From Nonlabens sp. (lineage in GTDB: Bacteria; Bacteroidota; Bacteroidia; Flavobacteriales; Flavobacteriaceae), in contig JALZUY010000082.1 in the NCBI GenBank assembly GCA_023301395.1, positions 1-11,936 of the forward strand: a stretch of 11,936 bases of DNA, in the 5' to 3' direction. Position 1 is the stretch's first letter; each line of letters starts with the position of its first letter. Of the stretch, positions 7,003 to 11,936 are shown in pieces. The position numbers and the translations under genes were made by a program. The notes beneath the pieces are model-generated. The model did no database searches, was not told the DNA's origin, and saw only the letters and a program-made list of their open reading frames with translations.

Positions 7003-8400
7003 TTAATAGTGAAAATGTTTACTTTCTCCAATGAATGGATCTCCTTTTGCAAGTAATGGAGCTTTTGAAATAGTATTAAATATTACTAGCAAAAAGATTC
7101 CAGCAAACATCATAAATGATCCAATCTCAGGCATACCTATGAACCATGACGTTCCAACCGTTGCAGGCATTACCATCACATAAATATCTAAGTAATGACC
7201 CAATAGAATAAATATACCAGCAGTTACTACAAACCAATTCACACGCTTAAAGTCGGAATTCATTAATATTAATAACGGGAATAAGAAGTTAATTGCTACC
7301 ATTCCAAAGAAGAGTATGTTATAATCCTGAATTCTAGTAATAAAATAAGTTACTTCTTCTGGAATATTTGAATACCAAATCAACATGAATTGTGAGAACC
7401 ATAAATAAGTCCAGAAAATACTAATTCCAAACATGAATTTAGCTAAATCATGAATATGAGAATCATTAATAAACTCTAAGTGACCTCTTGATTTCAAGTA
7501 AATAGTAACTAATGCGATTACAGTAATACCACTTACAAACATACTTGCGAATACATACCATCCAAATAAAGTTGAGAACCAGTGTGGATCAAAACTCATA
7601 ATCCAGTCCCAAGACATAATAGATTCTGTAACGATAAAGAACACTAAGAACATTGCACTTTGCTTAAATCCTTTCTTGTACCATACATTACCTTCTGGCT
7701 CTTCGTCTTGTTTCAATGAAATTCTACGAATACTCCAACGATACAAGTTCCAACCAATCAAGAATGCCGCAGCTCTGATTAACCAAAAAGGAACATTTAA
7801 GAAACCTGTTTTACCAGCTACTAAAGCATCATAATTCTCATGACCTACTTCATCAATTCCAGTTTTCATCCATACAAAAATATGATTCACATGGAAACCG
7901 CTTAATAAAAGAAGTATGAACATTAAGATACCACCTACTAATAGATAACTACTTATTCCTTCCATCACTCTAAAGAGTCCTGGTGACCATCCTGCCTGAG
8001 CTACCTTTTGCACCGCATAAAAAGCCGTACAGCCCAAAGCTATCATAAAGAAAAAGAAACAGGCTACATATAATGCAGACCATGGCTTATTAGCTAATTG
8101 ATGGTATAAATGTTCAATATGCTCTGCATCATCATGACCAGATGCATGAGCATCTCCATGACCGTCAGTTGCAATTGCGTGCGTATCACCATGAACATTT
8201 TGAGAAGCTACTTGGTGAGTATCTGCATTAGCAACGTGATCACCACCATGAGTGGCAGCTTCCTTTGCTTCATTTGCTAGCATTTCTCTTACATCATCCT
8301 CAGATCCTGGTGCATTTAAAAAACCAGCGATCGTAAGAGCTGCCCCAAAAACAATAAGGACTAATGCGAAAATTTTTAATTTACTTGAAACTTTGTACAT
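7003..8400 (-). CDS. actF: Alternative complex III membrane subunit ActF (quinol:cytochrome c oxidoreductase)
   Basis: ActF is one of the integral membrane subunits of alternative complex III, which oxidises menaquinol and delivers electrons to cytochrome c and the cox oxidase. The 465 residues contain about ten hydrophobic helices: 8-28, 108-131, 150-170, 203-222, 248-270, 281-302, 321-346, 361-381, 388-412 and 428-446. The first helix is followed by a loop (51-100) containing eleven histidines with many Asp and Gly, which may bind metal or simply be a flexible linker. The order actF-coxB-coxA on one strand is the usual Bacteroidota arrangement. ActE, normally just upstream, is absent: only 21 bases separate ActF from an unrelated small gene. 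There is no Shine-Dalgarno before ATG at 8398-8400. Assignment rests on context and topology plus remembered family similarity. Confidence 0.88.
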   Translation of the reverse strand: MYKVSSKLKIFALVLIVFGAALTIAGFLNAPGSEDDVREMLANEAKEAATHGGDHVANADTHQVASQNVHGDTHAIATDGHGDAHASGHDDAEHIEHLYHQLANKPWSALYVACFFFFMIALGCTAFYAVQKVAQAGWSPGLFRVMEGISSYLLVGGILMFILLLLSGFHVNHIFVWMKTGIDEVGHENYDALVAGKTGFLNVPFWLIRAAAFLIGWNLYRWSIRRISLKQDEEPEGNVWYKKGFKQSAMFLVFFIVTESIMSWDWIMSFDPHWFSTLFGWYVFASMFVSGITVIALVTIYLKSRGHLEFINDSHIHDLAKFMFGISIFWTYLWFSQFMLIWYSNIPEEVTYFITRIQDYNILFFGMVAINFLFPLLILMNSDFKRVNWFVVTAGIFILLGHYLDIYVMVMPATVGTSWFIGMPEIGSFMMFAGIFLLVIFNTISKAPLLAKGDPFIGESKHFHY

Positions 8401-8500
8401 ATAATAAAATTTCGTGGTCGATTACTCGCCTTCTGTTGATGAATGATTTTCTTGACCTTCACCTAACGCGGCCATGAATTCATCAAGCTCACCATCATGT
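8401..8500. other. Probable junction between flavobacterial and unrelated DNA
   Basis: Left of this stretch, genes lack Shine-Dalgarno sequences and belong to a Bacteroidota respiratory operon. Right of it, most genes have Shine-Dalgarno sequences and are of a different type, and the expected actE is missing. The changeover must lie between the actF start (8400) and the strong ribosome site at 8733-8740, most likely inside or next to the 3' end of the 8422-8727 frame. The exact base cannot be set without reference genomes. No insertion-sequence ends, tRNA or attachment-site repeats are visible at the point. Confidence 0.6.
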
Positions 8501-8727
8501 GACTTAGATTTCATTCTCTCAATTTCAGATTTGAGATCAGACTTAATTTGATTAAGGTAGGGTTTAAGTGAGAGACTTTTATTAAAAAAGTTCATTTTCA
8601 CGTAAGTCAGCTCTCCAGCTTCATTCTTAATAAGCTTAAAGCGCTTATTGTAACCATCTAAGTTCACAGTCGCGAAACTGCTCAAAGAAAAGATTAAAAC
8701 TAAGGGGAAAAATAAAAATTTAAACAT
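8422..8727 (-). CDS. Small secreted hypothetical protein, possibly with a foreign 3' end
   Basis: I do not recognise this 101-residue protein. It starts with a clear signal peptide (residues 1-19, LSSFA before the likely cleavage site). A short region with charged and aromatic residues follows, then a predicted amphipathic helix rich in Lys and Glu (about 55-90), and an acidic tail ending NHSSTEGE. ATG at 8725-8727 is fixed by AAAAGGAG at 8733-8740, a strong ribosome site that contrasts with actF next door. A possible sigma70 promoter lies upstream: -35-like TTAGAT at 8792-8797 and -10 TATACA at 8770-8775, with a 16-base spacer. Because it abuts actF, the last 15-20 codons could come from a flavobacterial actE, making the frame a chimera. 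The function is unknown and the location probably periplasmic. Confidence 0.65.
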   Translation of the reverse strand: MFKFLFFPLVLIFSLSSFATVNLDGYNKRFKLIKNEAGELTYVKMNFFNKSLSLKPYLNQIKSDLKSEIERMKSKSHDGELDEFMAALGEGQENHSSTEGE

Positions 8728-8732
8728 TAAAA

Positions 8733-8740
8733 CTCCTTTT
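8733..8740 (-). promoter_or_regulatory. Strong Shine-Dalgarno AAAAGGAG for the 8422-8727 gene
   Basis: The minus strand reads AAAAGGAG followed by 5 bases and ATG at 8727. It is the first strong ribosome-binding site met when moving right from the flavobacterial block, and so it bounds the suspected junction on the right. Confidence 0.85.
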
Positions 8741-8873
8741 TCAAAATTTAAAACTAAATTAATACATCATGTATAGTGAACTAACTTTATAATCTAATAT
8801 AAGGAATGGGAATTACTGATGAGTAACTAAGCTTTGATGTAAGTTTATAAAAGGATGGCCGAGTGAAAAACTT

Positions 8874-9656
8874 TTATTTCTTTTTGACCCTAAGTGGTCT
8901 TTGCCCAAAAGGAAGGCCTTGATCGTGGTCCATATTCCACCTGTCTAGTAGATATTCTTGTCTCTCGACTTTGTAGTGCTTGAGTGATCCATCTAGAGAG
9001 TCTAATTTTGTAGCTAAAACAGATTGCAACCTTAGCGTTTCTTGTTTTTTACCTATGAGATTATCAAGAGCAAGTTGCTTCTCTCTTAAAATCTCATTGA
9101 CTCTCCTATCATAATCAATAGCAACCTTCAGCTTTTGTTGATCATAAGTCCATAGGAAGTTATTAAGACCATTTAGTTGTGAGAGAAACCCCTCTTTTCT
9201 TTTAAGAAGAATTTTTCTGTACTCACTTCCCTCCAAAACTCTCGTTGCAAGAAGATCAGCTTTGAAATTTAGAGTTGTCCCCCGAGGGAAATATCTTGAA
9301 CTCCCCCAGCAGCCTTTAAAATTCTGGACATAAATGCTAAAGTAAAAATCTTCAACAGCCCGAATCGAGGCTTTACAAAATCTTTTGTTTTCATGGTTAT
9401 TAACTTTGAAATAAACAGTATCTCCTGCTTTCAAAAACTTTGAATTATTGTTTTGAACTTGAACTTTTAAAACTCTTCCTGTTTTATCCTTGTCACTCAC
9501 ACGCCCTTGAAAGCGGGAGTAATCGACCTTTGGGTCAATAAAACTATTATTGGGTCTTCCCATTGTATCAACTTCCCCCAGGTCTGGAGTAAGTATGGTT
9601 GCATGTCCTAGCTGGGTAAGAAGTGCAAAGAGAATAAGCTCGCCAAAGTATTTCAT
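8874..9656 (-). CDS. Secreted hypothetical protein with beta domain and coiled coil
   Basis: I do not recognise this 260-residue protein by name. A signal peptide occupies residues 1 to about 19 (cleavage near GHA-T). A beta-rich region (about 45-135) contains a K-x-G-D-T-V-x-F-K-V strand pattern like those of small barrel domains, and two cysteines (94 and 116) that could form a disulfide. Residues about 140-235 are strongly charged with heptad-like spacing, predicting a long coiled coil. The tail (240-260) is basic, ending PLRVKKK. The overall style recalls exported proteins of Bdellovibrio/Halobacteriovorax-type bacteria (memory, unverified). The ribosome site is weak (AGAAG close to ATG). 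It is divergent from the transaldolase across 62 bases, so the two promoters share that short region. It is likely periplasmic or envelope-associated. Confidence 0.8.
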   Translation of the reverse strand: MKYFGELILFALLTQLGHATILTPDLGEVDTMGRPNNSFIDPKVDYSRFQGRVSDKDKTGRVLKVQVQNNNSKFLKAGDTVYFKVNNHENKRFCKASIRAVEDFYFSIYVQNFKGCWGSSRYFPRGTTLNFKADLLATRVLEGSEYRKILLKRKEGFLSQLNGLNNFLWTYDQQKLKVAIDYDRRVNEILREKQLALDNLIGKKQETLRLQSVLATKLDSLDGSLKHYKVERQEYLLDRWNMDHDQGLPFGQRPLRVKKK

Positions 9657-9707
9657 TACTTCTATTATGAACGAAATTAGCTTTAAATCAAATTCAAATA
9701 CATTCTT

Positions 9708-9713
9708 AGGAGA
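9708..9713 (+). promoter_or_regulatory. Shine-Dalgarno AGGAGA for the transaldolase gene
   Basis: AGGAGA lies 5 bases before ATG at 9719 and fixes that start. The 62-base divergent gap (9657-9718) that contains it is AT-rich, and I could not identify a convincing pair of -35/-10 elements in it. Confidence 0.85.
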
Positions 9714-9718
9714 AACTT

Positions 9719-10360
9719 ATGGAATTTTTTATTGATACTGGAAATTTAGAAGAAATTAAAACTGCTAAAAACTGGGGTTTTATTGATGGAGTAACAACTA
9801 ATCCTTCATTAGTGGCCAAAGAAGGAATAGATCAAAAGACTCTCATTGAGTCTATTGCTAAGATTATAGACGGGCCTATTTCAGCTGAAGTTATCTCAGT
9901 TGATAGTGAAGGTATGCTCAAAGAGGCTTTTGAGCTTGCTAAGATTCATCCAAATGTCGTTATTAAGCTCCCTATGACAAGAGACGGAATGATAGCTCTT
10001 AAGCAGCTTAGTGATAAAAATATAAAAACTAATATCACTCTTGTTTTTAGTGCCAATCAAGCTCTATTAGCTGCAAAGAACGGTGCAACCTACGTTTCTC
10101 CCTTTATTGGTCGCCTGGACGATATAGGACAAACAGGAATGCAGCTGATTGAGGATATCAAAATTATTTTTGATAACTTCGGTTTTGAGACAAAAATTCT
10201 AGCAGCTTCAGTAAGACATACAGAACATGTCAAAATAGCAGCTCTTGTTGGATCTGATGTCGCAACAATCCCTTTCAAGGTTCTTGACCAGTTATTTGGG
10301 CATCCGCTGACTGATAGTGGAATTGAGAAGTTTTTAGCTGATCACGCTAAGTCACTGTAA
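9719..10360 (+). CDS. tal: Transaldolase, TalC/Fsa type
   Basis: This enzyme transfers a dihydroxyacetone unit between sugar phosphates in the non-oxidative pentose phosphate pathway in the cytoplasm. The 213-residue length fits the short MipB/TalC family. Seen in order: Asp6 in the FIDTGN strand, the TTNPSL motif (26-31), Schiff-base Lys83 in VIKLPMT, and YVSPFIGRLDD (125-135), which carries Phe129. In this family Phe at that place goes with transaldolase, whereas fructose-6-phosphate aldolases have Tyr (established knowledge from FsaA studies). The C-terminus HPLTDSGIEKFLADH is typical. The start is set by AGGAGA five bases upstream. It is the only housekeeping-type gene in the right-hand block, flanked by secreted proteins, with no pentose-pathway partner nearby. 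Confidence 0.93.
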   Translation: MEFFIDTGNLEEIKTAKNWGFIDGVTTNPSLVAKEGIDQKTLIESIAKIIDGPISAEVISVDSEGMLKEAFELAKIHPNVVIKLPMTRDGMIALKQLSDKNIKTNITLVFSANQALLAAKNGATYVSPFIGRLDDIGQTGMQLIEDIKIIFDNFGFETKILAASVRHTEHVKIAALVGSDVATIPFKVLDQLFGHPLTDSGIEKFLADHAKSL

Positions 10361-10417
10361 GTACAAGAAAAATTAAAGCTAAGAGATAATGATGAGCTTT
10401 TGACTCAAGTTTTCGGA

Positions 10418-10460
10418 GATAATACCCGAGTAGTATAGTGTTACTACTAAAGGGGTTATC
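10418..10460 (+). promoter_or_regulatory. Stem-loop that buries the ribosome site of the matrixin gene
   Basis: GATAA (10418-10422) pairs with TTATC (10456-10460), CCC (10425-10427) with the GGG of the Shine-Dalgarno AAAGGGG (10449-10455), and AGTAGTA (10429-10435) with TACTACT (10442-10448) around a TAGTGT loop. The structure ends directly at the TTG start codon, so it could limit translation. There is no U run, so it is not a terminator. The base pairing is seen; a regulatory role is inference. Confidence 0.5.
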
Positions 10461-11285
10461 TTGAAAGCTGTACTTATTATTCTCAATCTTGCTGTACTAA
10501 TGACTGGTTGTGACGGTGCATCTACAAGTGCTCTTTCAAGTGATTCAGCAAGAAGTGCATCAGCAGTCGATAATCTTCCTACCAGCTGGTCATCAACAGC
10601 AGTTTTTCCGCTTAACATTCAAATAAGCAGTGATTTTGATAATGATGAGATTACTGCTATTTCTGACTCTTCTGAGGTATGGTCACAAGAGCAAGGTGGT
10701 GGAGTTAATTACTTCAATGAAGCAACGACAAATATCTCACCAAAGTCTAGCTTAAGCTCATACGCCGATTCTGTTTTAGGTGTTTATAAAGTCTTTAACT
10801 GGCCTAGTGAGCTTCCAAGCGGCGCTCTTGCTGTTACTCAGATAAGAGGAATTCAAAGATCAAGCTCAATCCAAATAACTCACGCAGATATTTTAGTAAA
10901 TTATGACTTTTTTGATTTTGCAGCGGGAACTTCTGGAGGACCTTGGCATTATGATCTTCAAACTGTACTTGTTCATGAATTCGGTCACTTTTTAGGTCTC
11001 TCTCATGATAACTCATCAAGATCTGAATCTGTTATGTTTCCAAGTATCGGGAGCTCTACAGTTAATCAAACTCCTCACGACAGAGATATAGATAACTTAA
11101 GTGCTAAATACGGTTTCAATAGATCCGCTTCTAATAGTAGAGGTATTGCAAGTACAGTATCTCAAGAAGAAGGTGTACCAGTAACAATCACTTACGAAAT
11201 GTATCCGGGTAATAAAGAAGTTATCAAAATAAATGGAGTCGTACATGAAAATACTAATCATCATTGCAACCACGCTCATAAGTAG
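10461..11285 (+). CDS. Matrixin-like zinc metalloprotease lipoprotein
   Basis: This 274-residue protein is a predicted lipid-anchored zinc protease. The N-terminus MKAVLIILNLAVLMTGC is a lipoprotein signal with Cys17. Asp18 in the +2 place would, by the enterobacterial rule, favour inner-membrane retention, but whether that rule holds here is unknown. A Ser/Ala-rich linker (18-45) leads to the catalytic domain (about 48-220). It has HEFGHFLGLSH (172-182) with zinc ligands His172, His176 and His182 and catalytic Glu173, followed by a Met-turn SVMFPS (Met192), the metzincin/matrixin arrangement. A short tail (221-274) ends in a His-rich stretch. The start is TTG at 10461, chosen because AAAGGGG lies 5 bases upstream and the signal peptide begins there. 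No propeptide cysteine switch is evident. The substrate is unknown; secreted or envelope proteolysis fits a predatory or degradative lifestyle. Confidence 0.9.
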   Translation: MKAVLIILNLAVLMTGCDGASTSALSSDSARSASAVDNLPTSWSSTAVFPLNIQISSDFDNDEITAISDSSEVWSQEQGGGVNYFNEATTNISPKSSLSSYADSVLGVYKVFNWPSELPSGALAVTQIRGIQRSSSIQITHADILVNYDFFDFAAGTSGGPWHYDLQTVLVHEFGHFLGLSHDNSSRSESVMFPSIGSSTVNQTPHDRDIDNLSAKYGFNRSASNSRGIASTVSQEEGVPVTITYEMYPGNKEVIKINGVVHENTNHHCNHAHK

Positions 11286-11457
11286 TTCTATCTTCGCAAG
11301 AGGCAGTGATATCGGTGAGCGGTATGAAGTTGAAGCGCAGCTAGAAAAAATTCAAAGCACTACGAGAAATCCTAGTAGTGAGCAGATCAAGTTAAATCAC
11401 TTTGATCACATTGATAAAAAAGATAGATTTAAAATAAAGTTTGATGAAAGTTTATAA
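11245..11457 (+). CDS. Small secreted hypothetical protein overlapping the protease gene
   Basis: This is a 70-residue protein with a clear signal peptide: MKILIIIATTLISSSIFA, cleavage likely after residue 18. The mature part of about 52 residues is hydrophilic, rich in Lys, Asp and Glu, and predicted to be helical. An in-frame ATG at 11233 exists, but GGAG (11235-11238) placed 6 bases before ATG at 11245, together with the signal peptide beginning there, favours 11245. The first 41 bases overlap the 3' end of the protease gene in another frame, so the two are almost certainly co-transcribed and translationally coupled. This hints at an accessory, inhibitor or partner role for the protease (inference). 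A terminator follows at 11504-11532. I do not recognise the family. Confidence 0.75.
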   Translation: MKILIIIATTLISSSIFARGSDIGERYEVEAQLEKIQSTTRNPSSEQIKLNHFDHIDKKDRFKIKFDESL

Positions 11458-11503
11458 AGAGTACAATTTGGGGTGAACACCAAAAAAGAAAATACTAAGT
11501 AGA

Positions 11504-11532
11504 AAGAGGGAGCCTTGGTCAGCTCCCTTTTT
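11504..11532 (+). terminator. Rho-independent terminator after the protease operon
   Basis: GGGAGC (11508-11513) pairs with GCTCCC (11522-11527) around an 8-base loop. The A-rich left flank and T-rich right flank extend the stem (one G-T pair), and it ends in TTTTTTGTTTTT. It lies about 50 bases past the stop at 11457. Confidence 0.9.
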
Positions 11533-11586
11533 TGTTTTTGCTGCGCACAATATACTTCATTTTTCATTTGAGTTATAAATATCCTC

Positions 11587-11856
11587 GTGAAAAAGGCTCT
11601 ACCTCTCATTCTCATTTTCATTTTTGCTCATGTTGTTTTTGAGAGCTCTTTTCATATACATCCCCATAATCAGGGTGAATGTAACCTGTGCCTTTTTGAC
11701 CTAGATAACACAATCGATCTCCCCTCTTTATCTAATATAAACCCTCCAGTGGCCCAACAATACGAACAAGACCAAAAAACTTATCAATCAAGAGCAAAGA
11801 ATAACTCAAATATCATTCACCCTCCTAAGCGTGGACCTCCTCACTTTCTGATTTAG
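11587..11856 (+). CDS. Small His/Cys-rich membrane or periplasmic protein
   Basis: This 89-residue protein starts at GTG (11587). The frame is closed by TGA at 11569-11571, no other start lies between, and KKALPLILIFIFA forms a signal peptide or anchor (residues 2-18). The stretch FHIHPHNQGECNLC (22-35) offers His23, His25, His27, Cys32 and Cys35, a plausible metal-binding cluster. The C-terminal half is polar and ends KRGPPHFLI. The layout (N-terminal hydrophobic segment, His cluster, CxxC, terminal PP motif) resembles small DUF2946-like proteins that often precede metal-related outer-membrane genes; this is resemblance only. There is no Shine-Dalgarno. A TATAAAT sequence at 11574-11580 is close enough to suggest a near-leaderless transcript, but no -35 element is visible. 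Confidence 0.6.
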   Translation: MKKALPLILIFIFAHVVFESSFHIHPHNQGECNLCLFDLDNTIDLPSLSNINPPVAQQYEQDQKTYQSRAKNNSNIIHPPKRGPPHFLI

Positions 11857-11895
11857 TAAATTGTATTTTATTTATTTTTAAGAAAAAGAGAGTCT

Positions 11896-11936
11896 ATGAA
11901 ATTTTTTATAATAGTATTACTGTTAATATCTACAAC
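11896..11936 (+). CDS. Start of a secreted or membrane protein (cut by window end)
   Basis: ATG at 11896 opens 13 complete codons giving MKFFIIVLLLIST, the beginning of a signal peptide or membrane anchor, before the window ends. A weak purine-rich GAGAG (11888-11892) lies 3 bases upstream. It is 39 bases after the stop of the His/Cys-rich protein, on the same strand, so the two probably form an operon. The product cannot be told from this fragment. Confidence 0.55.
   Translation, partial: MKFFIIVLLLIST

Noticed and set aside
8847..8877. ATAAAAG/CTTTTAT inverted repeat as terminator of the 260-residue protein gene
   Set aside because: Arms are 7 bp and AT-only apart from one pair, and the loop is 17 bases; chance pairing is likely in this AT-rich gap.
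10375..10401. AAAGCT/AGCTTT hairpin as transaldolase terminator
   Set aside because: Only 6 AT-rich pairs with a 14-base loop and no U run after it; too weak to list.
10379..10618. 79-codon minus-strand open frame
   Set aside because: It is antisense to the protease signal and linker; the Ser/Ala-rich region keeps the reverse frame open by chance.
11406..11621. 71-codon minus-strand open frame
   Set aside because: It runs through a clear plus-strand terminator and the start of the His/Cys-rich gene, with no ribosome site of its own.
1..11936. CRISPR array, tRNA/rRNA genes, insertion sequence, phage or defence cassette
   Set aside because: No regularly spaced direct repeats, cloverleaf-like sequences, transposase or integrase motifs, or known defence domains are visible on either strand.

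Overview
The window reads as two blocks of different bacterial character joined near position 8,400-8,500. Positions 1 to about 8,400 look like a marine flavobacterium (Bacteroidota). The genes lack Shine-Dalgarno sequences. The respiratory genes run actF-coxB-coxA, as in the Bacteroidota alternative complex III/caa3-type supercomplex. Two dispersed-repeat families that I associate from memory with Flavobacteriaceae are present: the GCTTTCGCGAAAGC palindrome and a structured repeat containing CTTCGACAAGCTCAGTGTGA. There is also a pair of short Cys-lipoproteins of Bacteroidota style.

Positions from about 8,500 to 11,936 look like a Gram-negative lineage near Bdellovibrionota (Halobacteriovorax/Bacteriovorax-like). 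Most start codons there have clear Shine-Dalgarno sequences, TTG and GTG starts are used, and the genes encode mostly small secreted proteins, a matrixin-type metalloprotease lipoprotein and a TalC-type transaldolase. That taxonomic reading is inference from protein style, not from a search.

Layout of block 1, all on the minus strand: two tandem paralogous lipoproteins (first cut by the window edge, second 576-1178); a roughly 400-base gap with a compound inverted-repeat element (about 1381-1565); a cytochrome P450 (1582-2931) whose start overlaps the ruvB stop by one base (2931-3959); a strong terminator (4029-4060); then coxA (4078-5898), coxB (5904-6980) and actF (7003-8400). In this arrangement quinol is oxidised by alternative complex III, and electrons pass through cytochrome c to the CuA centre of CoxB and then to the haem a3-CuB site of CoxA. 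The genes expected upstream (actE and the rest of act) are absent.

Layout of block 2: a small secreted protein (8422-8727, minus), a 260-residue secreted coiled-coil protein (8874-9656, minus), and divergently a transaldolase (9719-10360), a matrixin-like lipoprotease (10461-11285), an overlapping small secreted protein (11245-11457), a terminator, a small His/Cys-rich membrane or periplasmic protein (11587-11856), and the start of another secreted protein at the window end. The central question is whether the join is an assembly chimera, which I think most likely, or a real transfer that replaced the act operon upstream of actF.
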